Notes under the pieces: generated by a model
What the model was told of the DNA's origin: nothing
Seen by the model: the letters and a program-made list of their open reading frames with translations, nothing else
Databases searched by the model: none
Program-made: the position numbers and the translations under genes
Shown here: positions 1-8,803 of the stretch, one piece after another
How positions within the stretch are numbered: position 1 is the stretch's first letter
Layout of the letters: each line of letters starts with the position of its first letter
Assembly: GCA_003604975.1 (NCBI GenBank)
Contig: QZIR01000017.1
Location: 49,703-113,702 of the forward strand
Reading direction: 5' to 3'
DNA: 64,000 nt
Origin: Desulforudis sp.
GTDB lineage: Bacteria; Bacillota; Desulfotomaculia; Desulfotomaculales; Desulforudaceae

Positions 1-129
1 GTTTCGGCATACAGCCTTGTTGACGGACCGGTCGAGCATCATCAGGTCGCCCGGACAAACCTGTTCGCACAAGGGCTCACCCTCACCCTGACAACCGTCG
101 CATTTGTCGGGTATTACCATTGGCGGCAT
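1..129 (-). CDS. aprB: AprB-like ferredoxin subunit of adenylylsulfate reductase (5' part only)
   Basis: The first 43 codons of a gene that runs off the left edge. The peptide starts MPPMVIPDKCDGCQGEGEP and continues with LCEQVCPGDLMMLDR, which matches the N-terminal [4Fe-4S] cluster motif and layout of AprB, the two-cluster ferredoxin subunit that passes electrons to AprA. The ATG at 127-129 has a strong Shine-Dalgarno sequence (AGAGGGGGGA) about 6 bases upstream; a second ATG three codons later is less well placed. It lies 231 bp downstream of the aprA-like gene on the same strand, whereas dissimilatory loci usually have aprB first. The rest of the protein is not in the window. Confidence 0.8.
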   Translation of the reverse strand, partial: MPPMVIPDKCDGCQGEGEPLCEQVCPGDLMMLDRSVNKAVCRN

Positions 130-175
130 TGAATCGTCCCCCCTCTTGTAGAAATCAGTAAACTCTACCGCTTAG

Positions 176-285
176 GGATGTGTGAGGTGAGAGGTTAGAG
201 GTTCGATACTTGAAGGAATTCGCACGGCGAATTCCACCCCATAATCTCACTTCCAGCTTCTCACTTCTCACCTCTCAGTCGCCTT
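176..285. repeat. composite heptad-hairpin intergenic repeat (copy 1)
   Basis: Three 7-base units of the type GAGAGGT (182-202) are followed by a perfect 9-base hairpin (215-223 with 227-235, loop ACG) and then five units in the opposite orientation of the type TCTCACT (245-279). The same order of parts occurs near 28.4 kb and 32.5 kb. It lies between the aprA- and aprB-like genes, downstream of the aprA stop. No coding sense was found. Confidence 0.7.
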
Positions 286-295
286 CCGCGCCCTG

Positions 296-341
296 CTTGT
301 CCTCGTAGAGGGCTCGTTTCTGAACCCTCTGCGAGGACAAG
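296..341. repeat. 17-base inverted repeat between aprA and aprB
   Basis: Arms 296-312 and 325-341 are complementary with one mismatch and enclose a 12-base loop, so the transcript of either strand would form a very stable hairpin. No U-tract follows on either strand, so it is not a standard intrinsic terminator. Part of one arm (CCCTCTGCGAGGACA) recurs at 18836-18850. It may stabilise the aprA transcript end or separate aprA and aprB expression. Confidence 0.7.
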
Positions 342-360
342 TGCTCTCCAGACTTATTTC

Positions 361-2136
361 TTAAATGGACTCCTCGTTCCGATCACCCGGCACGATCTGC
401 TCGTACGCCTCCTTATCGAAGGTAAGCTCGTCGGTTTCAGGATCCCAGACCGAGGTAATGAAACAATCGAAGTTCTCGTTGTCCACGTTCGGATAATCCG
501 TCCGGTTCACGTAACCGGGGTAGCGGGTCTCCTTCCGGTAGTTAATCTGTTCAATGACCAACTGGCAGACGTCGAGTCGGTTGATGACATCCCAGGCCAG
601 CTGCAGGTCATGCAGATCCTTGGCCACCAGGTATTTCAGCTGGTCGTGGCGCATCCGGTTAATCAGCTTACGCGCCATCGACAGATAGGATTCGCTGACG
701 TGGAACCAGCGGGAACGACCGCCGCAATATTCCTCCATTATAAACTGCATCCGCCATTCCATCTCTTCCGGGATAATCCCCTCGATCGGTTTGCCGTTGG
801 TGTAGAAGGTGCACTTCTGATAGCGCTCAAGCGGCTCGAAGGTACGCACCTCCAGGCGGTCAAGCTCATCAGGATCAATCTCCAGCAACTGTGGATCAAC
901 CCGTTCGATGTAATAGAGAATGGACCGTGCCGCAAGGCGGCCGCAGGTCCAGGTGCCGGAAATAAAGCGTGATGGTGCGGCGCCGAGGGCGTCCCCCGAC
1001 ACAAAGAGCCGTTCAATGGTGGTCATCCGTGACGTGCCAATCGTCCAGGCCCCCGACAGGCCGGCGTGCGAACCTACTAGTGACGGGTCGGCGGCATCGA
1101 TCTCAACCGGGTCCATCGACGGATTGATGTCATTGCAGCCCCAGTACAGAACCAGGCAGGGAGACATGTCCAGATACTGGCCCTTGAGCCCGGCCACGCG
1201 TTCCGGATCACCCCGCCTGGTATCCATCATGATCGGGCCCCTGTGATTCAGGGTCTCCTGACATAGGGCCCAGGCCCGGATCGGTGTAGGCGCCGTGTGA
1301 CCGCCGAGCTTCACGTACTCTGGCCGCTCACGCATAAACGCTTCGCCCAGAGAGTTGATCATCGGCGCGCCCATTCCGATGGCCAGGGTACCGGTAGGAC
1401 TGTATGTATCCTTGGTACGGACCGGGACCAGACGGTGGTCGAAGCCGACCATTTTCGCCCCTGCCCGCTTGCACATCGCATATGCCCCGCCCGCATTGAA
1501 CGGGAAATACCAGATGCGGTGGTGCGCATCGTCGTGCCCAAGGGGTCTCCAGAGACCGGCACACCCGCCGGCGGCCAGTAACACGGCCTTGCCGCGGGCG
1601 ATGTAGAACTTGCCGTCGCGGACGCCAAAACCGACACAGCCGGCGACCTTGCCGCCAATTTTAATCAGCTCGGTTACGAATACCCGGTTATAGATCTCGG
1701 CTCCGGCCTGCATCGCCATGCTCGCCGTGACCGGCTTCAGCAGGGAGCCATTGATCTCAACATTCCACTTCCCGCGGTTGAGGTAACGGCCGTCCGGCTT
1801 CTTTTTGATCGGGAGACCCTCCGCTTCCAGCAGGGCCACCGTTTCGTTCACCAGTTCTGCCACGCTCATGATAATATCCTCACGAATCGGTGCCCCGCAC
1901 ATATCGTACCGGGCGTAGGACACGTAATCTTGAGGCGTACCCTGGTTGATGTACATGTTCAGAGCGTTCATTCCGGCCGACAAGCAACCACTGTTACGAA
2001 TAAAGGCCTTTTCCAGAATGACAATTTTGAGGTCCCTGCCGCCGCGCTGTCGTGCCTCCCAGGCCGCCAGGCAGCCCGCCGTGCCGCCTCCGATGATCAG
2101 TAAATCGGCATCAATGTATACCCTTTCCCTGGCCAC
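361..2136 (-). CDS. aprA: AprA-like adenylylsulfate reductase alpha subunit (flavoprotein)
   Basis: A 591-residue flavoprotein of the AprA branch of the fumarate reductase superfamily, which reduces adenylylsulfate (APS) to sulfite and AMP in the cytoplasm. It opens with the FAD dinucleotide motif IIGGGTAG and keeps AprA features: HRLVPVR, GSHAGLSGAW, a GTWTCGRLAA segment and the C-terminal RKETRYPGY region. It is a little shorter than typical AprA (about 610-660). The GTG at 2136 is chosen because GGGGAGGGG lies 8 bases upstream; a TTG eight codons earlier overlaps that site. A good promoter sits upstream, so it is probably transcribed on its own. The partner ferredoxin follows after a repeat-filled gap. 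A non-sulfate paralogue cannot be excluded. Confidence 0.85.
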   Translation of the reverse strand: MARERVYIDADLLIIGGGTAGCLAAWEARQRGGRDLKIVILEKAFIRNSGCLSAGMNALNMYINQGTPQDYVSYARYDMCGAPIREDIIMSVAELVNETVALLEAEGLPIKKKPDGRYLNRGKWNVEINGSLLKPVTASMAMQAGAEIYNRVFVTELIKIGGKVAGCVGFGVRDGKFYIARGKAVLLAAGGCAGLWRPLGHDDAHHRIWYFPFNAGGAYAMCKRAGAKMVGFDHRLVPVRTKDTYSPTGTLAIGMGAPMINSLGEAFMRERPEYVKLGGHTAPTPIRAWALCQETLNHRGPIMMDTRRGDPERVAGLKGQYLDMSPCLVLYWGCNDINPSMDPVEIDAADPSLVGSHAGLSGAWTIGTSRMTTIERLFVSGDALGAAPSRFISGTWTCGRLAARSILYYIERVDPQLLEIDPDELDRLEVRTFEPLERYQKCTFYTNGKPIEGIIPEEMEWRMQFIMEEYCGGRSRWFHVSESYLSMARKLINRMRHDQLKYLVAKDLHDLQLAWDVINRLDVCQLVIEQINYRKETRYPGYVNRTDYPNVDNENFDCFITSVWDPETDELTFDKEAYEQIVPGDRNEESI

Positions 2137-2199
2137 GCCGCTTTCCCCTCCCCGCAGCAAATTTCCTTAAACCGTCGTTGATTTACCCCATCCGGATAC

Positions 2200-2238
2200 A
2201 ACACGTGTTATTGTATTTTTCTATTAATGGGAATTCAA
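2200..2238 (-). promoter_or_regulatory. sigma-A promoter and palindrome upstream of aprA
   Basis: On the minus strand a -35 TTGAAT (2238-2233) is separated by exactly 17 bases from a -10 TACAAT (2215-2210). The perfect palindrome AACACGTGTT (2200-2209) directly follows the -10 box, at the expected transcription start, and is a candidate operator. A 9-base match (AACACGTGT) occurs at 36875-36883 upstream of the thiolase gene. Confidence 0.6.
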
Positions 2239-2264
2239 CAGGCATCCCCTGATTCCTGCAAAAT

Positions 2265-2285
2265 GAGAAGTGAGAAGTGAGATTG
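2265..2285 (+). repeat. heptad repeat, three units
   Basis: Three adjacent 7-base units, GAGAAGT GAGAAGT GAGATTG, lie just downstream of the lgt stop codon. They belong to the same degenerate family as the arrays at 182-202, 17254-17281 and 32457-32477. Confidence 0.6.
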
Positions 2286-2300
2286 GTGCCGTTTTGCAGT

Positions 2301-3050
2301 CTACCGTCGGCTCAGTCCTGCTTTCAAGCCCCACAGAACCAGGAGGGAGACGGCGACCACGCCGAGGCTGAAGGCCTGACCAACGGTAAGGCCGGCGATT
2401 CCAGTTTCCGGGGAAACGCGCCAGAAATCAATTACGAAGCGATAGGCGCCGTACAATAGCAGGTACAACATCATCAGGTAGCCGTCAAAGGGCTTTCGTT
2501 TCCGGCTCACCCAAAGGACCACAAAAATCAGGATCCCGAAAACCGCTGAATAGAGCTGCGTGGGATGACGCAGAACGTGGTCAAACGGAAAATTTACGCC
2601 CCACCACCCGGTAGTGGGCAGACCATAGCAACAACCGTTGAGAAAACAGCCGATCCGCCCGAAGGGGTACCCGGCGGCCACCCCAAGGGCCAAGAGGTCG
2701 CCGAGACGAGTCAACCGCATCCTCTTCCGCCTGGTGTACCAGGCCGCCACGACCAGGCACAGTGCCAAGGCGCCAAAAAAGGAGAGTCCCCCCTCCCAGA
2801 TATGGAACACCGCCAGGGGGTTGGCTGCGAACTCGGCCCACGTCCACTCCAGGAGTACGTAGGCCAAACGACTGCCAACCACCCCAGCAACGACCAGATA
2901 GAGCGCCAGGTCCAGGATGGTGTCTACATCATAGCCCCGCCTTTTGCCCTCGTGCAGGACCACCCCCGTCCCGGCGATGATGCCCATAGCCACCATGAAG
3001 CCATAGGCCGTCACCGGGAAAGGGCCGGCGTAGAACAATATCGGATGCAA
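2301..3050 (-). CDS. lgt: prolipoprotein diacylglyceryl transferase
   Basis: A 249-residue polytopic membrane protein that transfers diacylglycerol to the lipobox cysteine of prelipoproteins. It has the Lgt signature GRIGCFLNGCCYG around residue 130 and the usual seven hydrophobic segments; length is normal. The start codon lies 3 bases beyond the stop of moaB, so it is the last gene of the long tungsten/molybdenum cofactor operon, an unusual home for lgt. Lipoproteins in this window that would be substrates include TupA, the BMP-type nucleoside-binding protein and the amino-acid-binding protein. Confidence 0.95.
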   Translation of the reverse strand: MHPILFYAGPFPVTAYGFMVAMGIIAGTGVVLHEGKRRGYDVDTILDLALYLVVAGVVGSRLAYVLLEWTWAEFAANPLAVFHIWEGGLSFFGALALCLVVAAWYTRRKRMRLTRLGDLLALGVAAGYPFGRIGCFLNGCCYGLPTTGWWGVNFPFDHVLRHPTQLYSAVFGILIFVVLWVSRKRKPFDGYLMMLYLLLYGAYRFVIDFWRVSPETGIAGLTVGQAFSLGVVAVSLLVLWGLKAGLSRR

Positions 3051-3052
3051 AT

Positions 3053-3556
3053 CTAGCCTTCCACCTTAAACCGCTGCGCGCACTCGCCGGCACGCCCGGT
3101 GAGAATTTCCAAGCCGTGGGGCAGGATTGGGAGAATAGCCTCCAGGCACTCCTTGGCCCCTTTCGGACTGCCGGGCAGGTTCACGATCAGGGTTCGCTTC
3201 CGAATCCCAGCCACCGCCCGGCTTAGGAAAGCCCGCGACGTGATCTTGCTGCTTTCCAGCCGCATGGCCTCGGCCAGTCCCGGAACGGGGCGTTCCACCA
3301 CGGCCAAGGTCGCCTCCGGAGTGTTATCACGGGGTGCAAACCCCGTCCCACCGGTGGTCAGGATCAGCTCAACCTGCCGGTCGCAAAGACCAACCAGCGT
3401 TTCCATGATCATTTCGATGTCGTCCGGAACCAGGGCCGTAGCCGCGACCTCCCATCCCTGTTCGCGGATCACTCTGGTCAGCACTTCACCGGCGGCATCC
3501 TCGCGTTCGCCCCGCGACCCCTTATCGCTTACGGTGACAATCGCGACCTTAAACAT
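3053..3556 (-). CDS. moaB: MoaB/Mog family molybdopterin adenylyltransferase
   Basis: A 167-residue protein of the MoaB/Mog family, which adenylylates molybdopterin before metal insertion by MoeA. The substrate-binding motif [16 protein letters not shown] and the C-terminal [11 protein letters not shown] segment are present. The ATG overlaps the end of the MOSC gene (ATG at 3556-3554, MOSC stop 3551-3549), showing translational coupling. MoaB and Mog cannot be told apart safely here; in tungsten users MoaB is the usual adenylyltransferase. lgt follows 2 bases downstream. Confidence 0.9.
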   Translation of the reverse strand: MFKVAIVTVSDKGSRGEREDAAGEVLTRVIREQGWEVAATALVPDDIEMIMETLVGLCDRQVELILTTGGTGFAPRDNTPEATLAVVERPVPGLAEAMRLESSKITSRAFLSRAVAGIRKRTLIVNLPGSPKGAKECLEAILPILPHGLEILTGRAGECAQRFKVEG

Positions 3557-3992
3557 CGGTCACGACCTCGACCGTATCCCCGACCTTGACCAAGCCGCCC
3601 TGGACCACTTTGACGAAGATCCCTTCCCGGGGCATGATGCAGTCGCCCACCTGTTTGAATACCGCACAGCCCACATGACACTTCTTGCCGATCTGGGACA
3701 CTTCCCCGACCACCTCAGACCCGATGCGCAGCATGGTACCCACCGGCAGGCTGTGCAGTTCCATGCCCTCCGTCGTCAGGTTCTCCGCGAAATCACCCGG
3801 TCCCACCTTTAGCCCCTGGGCGCGCATCCGTTCGATGCTTTCAACAGCCAGCAGGCTTACCTGCCGGTGCCAGGGACCGGCATGCGCGTCACCGACCACC
3901 CCATGATCAACCTGGAACACGGCTTCACCCACGTTCTCCTTACGTACACCTTTGGTTTCACTCGTGCAGACGGCTAGAACACGTCCTGCCAC
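3549..3992 (-). CDS. MOSC domain protein
   Basis: A 147-residue stand-alone MOSC domain (related to the C-terminal domain of molybdenum cofactor sulfurase). It shows [11 protein letters not shown] and, further on, [11 protein letters not shown] with the cysteines thought to carry or transfer sulfur. The GTG at 3992 is preferred because GAGGGGGAG lies just upstream; a longer reading frame from 4091 would run deep into moaC in another frame. It overlaps moaC by 19 bases and moaB by 8. Within a Tup/Moe operon it probably takes part in sulfuration or handling of the pterin-metal cofactor; the exact reaction is unknown. Confidence 0.88.
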   Translation of the reverse strand: MAGRVLAVCTSETKGVRKENVGEAVFQVDHGVVGDAHAGPWHRQVSLLAVESIERMRAQGLKVGPGDFAENLTTEGMELHSLPVGTMLRIGSEVVGEVSQIGKKCHVGCAVFKQVGDCIMPREGIFVKVVQGGLVKVGDTVEVVTDV

Positions 3993-4486
3993 TCTGTCTC
4001 CCCCTCTCTGGAAAAGCGTCCGCTCCGGCCACCGGACTTTTCCACCAGCCGGATGTCGCCGATCACCATTTCCTTGTCCACAGCTTTGCACATATCGTAG
4101 ATGGTCAGGGCCGCCACGCTGACCGCGGTCAGTACTTCCATCTCCACCCCGGTCTGACCGGCGGTCTTGACCCGGGCCTGGATTTCCAGGATGCCTTCGC
4201 CAACTCCGTAGCGAAAATCAACGGTTACCCCGGTAAGCATCAGCGGGTGACAGAGCGGAATCAGCCGTGCCGTCTCTTTGGCGGCCATAATCCCCGCCGT
4301 ACGCGCCACGGCTAGCACCTCACCCTTGGCCACCGTCCCGGAACGGATCCGTTCCAAGGTTGACGGGTGCATCCGTACCGTGCCCCGGGCCACCGCCTCC
4401 CGGACTGTGACCGCTTTTTCGGTGACCTCAACCATCTTTACCCGACCCTGTCCATCCACGTGCGTAAACTCGGCCACTGTTTTCAC
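3974..4486 (-). CDS. moaC: cyclic pyranopterin monophosphate synthase MoaC
   Basis: A 170-residue MoaC, which converts the MoaA product into cyclic pyranopterin monophosphate. Characteristic stretches are [36 protein letters not shown] and [10 protein letters not shown], carrying the family's catalytic Lys and Asp. Length is about 10 residues over the family norm because of a C-terminal tail that overlaps the MOSC gene. No moaA or moaD/E gene is present in the window, so the first and third steps of pterin synthesis must be encoded elsewhere. Confidence 0.95.
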   Translation of the reverse strand: MKTVAEFTHVDGQGRVKMVEVTEKAVTVREAVARGTVRMHPSTLERIRSGTVAKGEVLAVARTAGIMAAKETARLIPLCHPLMLTGVTVDFRYGVGEGILEIQARVKTAGQTGVEMEVLTAVSVAALTIYDMCKAVDKEMVIGDIRLVEKSGGRSGRFSREGETEWQDVF

Positions 4487-4564
4487 CTCGAAAAACTCAA
4501 CTTCTCGCTGAGCACGCTAAATCCTTCCGGTTCCCGTTCTTAGCCCCTTACCACTTCCGACCGC

Positions 4565-6502
4565 TCAACGCTCATTGCCCGAATACTCCCACATAATCCG
4601 CCCGCAGTCACGTAGGTCGTATCCGCCGAGTGACTCCACAGCTTTCCGGAACCCGCCCTCGTTAACCACGTCCAGCGCCCGCCGGATGACGGGCTGGTCC
4701 CAGAACTCCCGGGGGACACAGAGGTCGTAGCGTTCCTCGGTGACGGGTACAAAGTCAAGGCCCAGCGCCTGGGCCGCGGCACGAATACCGAGGCTACAGT
4801 CGGCCGTACCGGAGGCCACCGCGGCGGCCACCGCCATGTGGGTGTACTCCTCCCGGTCGTAGCCTTTGACCTGATCCGGGCTGATCCCCAACTGCTTCAG
4901 GTTGAAATCTGTGAGCACCCGTGTCCCCGCACCCCGCTGGCGGTTTACAAAGCGTACTTCTTCACGGGCCAGATCGCTGAAGTCGCGGATCTGCTTCGGG
5001 TTCCCGGGAGCGACGATGAAACCCTGCTCCCGGTAGGTAAGGTTCATCAGCACCACGGCGCGCCCGGGCAGGTACTTTTTGATATAGGAAACGTTATATT
5101 CCCCGGTCTCCTCGTCTAAAAGGTGGGTCCCGGCCATGTGCGCCTCGCCCCGCTTCAGGGCCAGGAGTCCGCCCAGGCTTCCCACGTGAGCCGAGGACAG
5201 GCTGGCCAGGGGGTACTGAATCTTGAGGTAATTGGCCAGGACATCCAGCGCGATGTCATGACTCCCGATTACCACCGTGGTCTCCGCAATCTCCTCGCGG
5301 GTGCGCAGGAGTTCAACCCCAACTCGCTGCCCGGCTTCAAACCCCTCGGTGAACCGCGGCACGACCAGGATGCCGTCGGCCCGGATCATCGTCAGGATCA
5401 GGCCGGCCCCGCGCCCGAGCGGGGTCACAACAACGTTGTCCCCCACCTGGCCTAGTTTCACCCGCACAAATTCGTCGACACCCATCGGTGAGACCACCCG
5501 GCGTGAAAGGAAGGCTTCGATCCTCTCCCTTGCCGCTACGGCCCGCCCCAGCTTCCGGTAGACGACCGGTTTGGCAAACAGCTCTAGGGTCAGCGCTGCC
5601 GAAACCGGATAGCCGGGAATCCCAAACACGGGCTTACCCCTGATCACACCCAGGACCACCGGTTTGCCGGGCTTGATCGCCACGCCGTGGTTCACGACCT
5701 GTCCGAGTTCGCGGATCAAGGCCGCGCTGAAGTCTTCCCGCCCGGCGGAGGCCCCGGCATTGATGATCACGGCATCGCTTGTTTCCAACGCCTCCGTGAG
5801 GGCCTCCCGCAGACGCTCGTACACGTCGGGTACGATCGGATGCCGGACGGCCTCGGCGCCCCATTCGGTCAGAAAGGAGCCCAGCACCCGGGAATTATAC
5901 TCCACGATGTCACCCGGTTGCAGGTCGCCCCCCGGTTCAACCACCTCGGTCCCGGTTGGAATGATGGTTACCCTCGGCCTGGGGCGAACGAGGATGGCGG
6001 TCACACCGCCCGCGAGCATTCCCCCGATATCCACCGGCCGGACCACGTGGTTGGCCGGGATGATCATCTCCGTGGCCACGATGTCCTCCCCAATCACCCG
6101 TACGTGCTGCCACGGAAAGGCCGGGGCGATGATTTCGATCTCGTCCTCAGCCAAATAGTGCACGTCCTCGACCATTATCACCGCGTCACACCCTTCGGGC
6201 AGGGGATCACCTGTATCGACCACGTACGCCTTTTCGTCGACCTTCAGCCGCAGGGGGGTATGTTCGGTGGCCCCGAAGGTGTCCCGAGCGCGTACGGCCA
6301 GTCCGTCCATGGCCGAGGCGTTGAAGTGCGGCGACGAGGTCCGGGCAAAGACCGGGGCCGCGGTGACCCGCCCGAGCGCCTCGGTCGTCGGGATTTCCTC
6401 AGGTTCCGCCGGGTTCAGCGCCCCCTCGCCATCCAGGACACCCAGGTATTCTTCCAGCGCTTCTTCCCAGGGTTTTTCGGAGAGATAAATGTTTCGCTTC
6501 AC
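4565..6502 (-). CDS. MoeA-type molybdopterin molybdenumtransferase fused to a periplasmic-binding-protein-like domain
   Basis: A 645-residue two-part protein. Residues 1 to about 405 are a full MoeA (FNASAMDGLAVRA, PTGTEVV, INAGASAGREDFSAALI, GIPGYPVSAAL), the enzyme that inserts oxoanion metal into adenylylated molybdopterin. Residues about 410-645 form a PBP-like domain (VVIGSHDIALDVLA, QRGAGTRVLTDFNL, DCSLGIRAAAQALGL) of the type also seen alone in tungstate/molybdate-related proteins. The GTG start at 6502 follows AAAGGTGGGAG. The C-terminal domain may bind molybdate or tungstate and pass it to the catalytic half; this is inference. A second, unfused MoeA lies directly upstream. Confidence 0.9.
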   Translation of the reverse strand: MKRNIYLSEKPWEEALEEYLGVLDGEGALNPAEPEEIPTTEALGRVTAAPVFARTSSPHFNASAMDGLAVRARDTFGATEHTPLRLKVDEKAYVVDTGDPLPEGCDAVIMVEDVHYLAEDEIEIIAPAFPWQHVRVIGEDIVATEMIIPANHVVRPVDIGGMLAGGVTAILVRPRPRVTIIPTGTEVVEPGGDLQPGDIVEYNSRVLGSFLTEWGAEAVRHPIVPDVYERLREALTEALETSDAVIINAGASAGREDFSAALIRELGQVVNHGVAIKPGKPVVLGVIRGKPVFGIPGYPVSAALTLELFAKPVVYRKLGRAVAARERIEAFLSRRVVSPMGVDEFVRVKLGQVGDNVVVTPLGRGAGLILTMIRADGILVVPRFTEGFEAGQRVGVELLRTREEIAETTVVIGSHDIALDVLANYLKIQYPLASLSSAHVGSLGGLLALKRGEAHMAGTHLLDEETGEYNVSYIKKYLPGRAVVLMNLTYREQGFIVAPGNPKQIRDFSDLAREEVRFVNRQRGAGTRVLTDFNLKQLGISPDQVKGYDREEYTHMAVAAAVASGTADCSLGIRAAAQALGLDFVPVTEERYDLCVPREFWDQPVIRRALDVVNEGGFRKAVESLGGYDLRDCGRIMWEYSGNER

Positions 6503-6717
6503 GGAACTCCCACCTTTGTCTGTGGTGTACTTGTCTTTACTGCCTAGGCGGCTCTGGGTTTACCCCCGGACTCCGTGCTGCGCTTCGACCGGTTCTAAGC
6601 TCGGTTCGGTGCGTGGCTAGCCGTCCTGTGGATTGTAGGTGGCTAAGAACGGTACCCCGAAGCTCCGCAAGTCGCCGGGTTATAAACCAGATCCGCCTCC
6701 CTCTGTCGACTTATTCC

Positions 6718-7929
6718 TCAGAACGGGATTACTTCTACTTCCTCGCCCGCGGACACACCCTGGCTTTCCAGGGGAATCCGGGCCAGGCCGTCCGCGCGCA
6801 CCATGGTCACGATCAGGCTGGACTTGCCCAGAATCGGCTCCGCCGTCAGCACCCCGTCCACGTACGACAGGGCCACCCGGACGTAGTCCTCCTTGCCGGG
6901 CGGGGACGAAAGCGACCTCGTAATCCGGGCCCGCAGCGACAGCTTGGACGCGGTCGGGTTGATGAGCGGCTTCACGATCAGTTCGAACACCACCATGGCC
7001 GATACCGGGTGTCCGGGCAGGCCGATCAGGGGTTTCCCGTCAACGACCGCGCCAATGGTCGGTTTTCCCGGGCGCACCGCCAGCCCATGAAATAGTACTC
7101 CGGGCTTCCCCATACTGTTGATCACGTCGGCGGTAAAGTCCCGTTTTCCGACCGAGCTGCCCCCGGAGATCACTACCGCATTGTTTTCGGTCAGGGCCAG
7201 GCGTACCGTGTCGGACAGCAACTCAAAGTCATCACCTACCACACCGTAACGCCGCGCCCCCCCGCCGTTCACCTCCACCAGCGCTCCGTTCGTGTAGGAG
7301 TTTACATCCCTGACCTGGCCGGGGGCCAACGCCGCATCGACCGGGACCACCTCGTCCCCAGTGGTGATCACCCCAACCCGGGGTGGCCGCACCACCGAGA
7401 CCCGACTCACACCGGCGGCCGCCAGCAACCCGACATCCTGGGCCCGCAGCCTGCGCCCCGCCGTTAGAAGCAAGGCGCCCCGGGTAATGTCGTCCCCGCG
7501 ACGCACGGTATTATCTCCCGGAGCGACCGGACGGGTAACCCCGATGGTGTGCTCGTCCAACTGCTCGGTATACTCCACCATGACCACGGCGTCGGTACCC
7601 GCGGGGAGCATACCGCCCGTGGCAATGCGATAAGCCTGTCCCACGGAAACGCTACCACCAGGAGCGGATCCCATCAACACCTCGCCGATGATATCCAGGT
7701 AGGCCGGGAGCCCTTCGGTTGCCCCGAAGGTGTCCTGGGCCCGTACGGCGAAGCCGTCCATGGTCGACCGGTCAAAGCCGGGCACATCCTCGGGGGCGGT
7801 CACATCCCGCTCCAGTACTCTTCCGAGCGCCTCGACCAGGCCCGCCTTCTCCGATTGAGGCGCCCAGCGGATGTGTGCCCGTAAAATCTCAAGCGCTTGT
7901 TCAATGGTCAGTGCACGAAACAGATTCAC
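6718..7929 (-). CDS. moeA: molybdopterin molybdenumtransferase MoeA
   Basis: A 403-residue single-function MoeA with the usual four domains: FDRSTMDGFAVRAQDTFGAT near residue 50, VITTGDEVVP near 188, ISGGSSVGKRDFTADVI near 255 and GLPGHPVSAM near 300. It starts with GTG at 7929 after GGAGG spaced 8 bases. With the fused MoeA next door this operon has two paralogues; in organisms that use both metals, one may serve Mo and the other W, but which is which cannot be read from sequence. A 215-base spacer without a recognisable element separates it from the fused gene. Confidence 0.95.
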   Translation of the reverse strand: MNLFRALTIEQALEILRAHIRWAPQSEKAGLVEALGRVLERDVTAPEDVPGFDRSTMDGFAVRAQDTFGATEGLPAYLDIIGEVLMGSAPGGSVSVGQAYRIATGGMLPAGTDAVVMVEYTEQLDEHTIGVTRPVAPGDNTVRRGDDITRGALLLTAGRRLRAQDVGLLAAAGVSRVSVVRPPRVGVITTGDEVVPVDAALAPGQVRDVNSYTNGALVEVNGGGARRYGVVGDDFELLSDTVRLALTENNAVVISGGSSVGKRDFTADVINSMGKPGVLFHGLAVRPGKPTIGAVVDGKPLIGLPGHPVSAMVVFELIVKPLINPTASKLSLRARITRSLSSPPGKEDYVRVALSYVDGVLTAEPILGKSSLIVTMVRADGLARIPLESQGVSAGEEVEVIPF

Positions 7930-8047
7930 GCCGAAAACCTCCGTCAGTTCTCTTCAATTCTCACCAGTCACCTTATCCTACCATAGGCTCCCAGACACCG
8001 CAAAAACGGAACAATAAGGGGACTAACGGGAAAATCCTTTCAATAAG

Positions 8048-8073
8048 TTAATAAGTTAAGTGCCTGGCACCAG
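8048..8073 (-). repeat. stop-codon-adjacent hairpin repeat (copy 1)
   Basis: On the minus strand the base after the tupC stop codon begins CTGGTGCCAGGCAC followed by TTAACTTATTAA. A near-identical block (one base shorter) lies in exactly the same place behind the CoA-transferase subunit B gene at 36930-36954. GTGCC/GGCAC forms a tight hairpin, followed by an A/T-rich tract, so it may act as a 3' end signal, but the conserved sequence suggests a dispersed repeat. Confidence 0.7.
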
Positions 8074-8796
8074 CTAGTAGACCATGTCGCCGTGGATGAA
8101 AGCCCGGGTGCGATCATCCCCGGGAGAGGTAAAGACCGCTTCTGTCGGGCCGTCCTCGACCACCTTGCCTTCGTACATAAAGGTGATGTGGTCGGCCAGG
8201 CGTCGGGCTTGAAAGACGTTATGGGTCACCAGAATCACCGTGGTCTGCCGCTCCCGGTTGATCATCCGAACCAGATCCTCGATCATTCCCACGTTTTGCG
8301 GATCCAGGTTCGAGGTCGGCTCATCCAGGAGCAGCACCTCCGGTTCGGTTACAAAAGCCCGGGCGATGGCCACCCGCTGCGCCTCGCCCCCCGACAAAGT
8401 CCGGGCCGGCTGTCTCTCCAAGTGCACAAGCCCCACCGTTTTCAGGGCCTCCAGCACCTTCTCCCGCACGTCCGCTCTTTGGAGACCGCGAACCTTCAAG
8501 CCGTAGGCCACGTTCTCGTATACGCTGGCCTCGAACAGCACCGGCTTTTGAAACACCATCGCCATACGGCGCTGCAGGGACAACCGCGGACGGCAGGTCA
8601 CCAGATCGTGCCCGCGAAAGATAATCTGCCCGGCAGTCGGCTTTTCAATCATGTTTAGGAGCCTTAGAAGCGTACTCTTTCCGGAGCCGCTCGGCCCCAT
8701 GATCCCGTGGATGAGCCCCCGGGTAAAAACACAGCCAGGAATCTCGACCACATTGCGAGACCCGTAACTTTTGCATACCGATTCGAGGCGAAACAC
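8074..8796 (-). CDS. tupC: tungstate ABC transporter ATP-binding protein TupC
   Basis: A 240-residue ABC ATPase that drives tungstate import with TupB and TupA. Walker A is GPSGSGKST (about residue 35), the signature is LSGGEAQRVAIA and Walker B is VLLLDEPTSNLD, followed by the switch His in LVTHNVFQ. It begins 7 bases after the tupB stop. A molybdate ModC would carry a C-terminal TOBE regulatory domain; this protein ends too soon for that, as expected for TupC. Confidence 0.92.
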   Translation of the reverse strand: MFRLESVCKSYGSRNVVEIPGCVFTRGLIHGIMGPSGSGKSTLLRLLNMIEKPTAGQIIFRGHDLVTCRPRLSLQRRMAMVFQKPVLFEASVYENVAYGLKVRGLQRADVREKVLEALKTVGLVHLERQPARTLSGGEAQRVAIARAFVTEPEVLLLDEPTSNLDPQNVGMIEDLVRMINRERQTTVILVTHNVFQARRLADHITFMYEGKVVEDGPTEAVFTSPGDDRTRAFIHGDMVY

Positions 8797-8803
8797 ATTC
8801 TCG

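Noticed and set aside
6503..6717. Possible Moco riboswitch between the two moeA genes
   Set aside because: The spacer contains a GCCGCCTAGG stretch but lacks the GCCTCCCGT and GGAAAGG blocks and the paired stems seen upstream of tupA.
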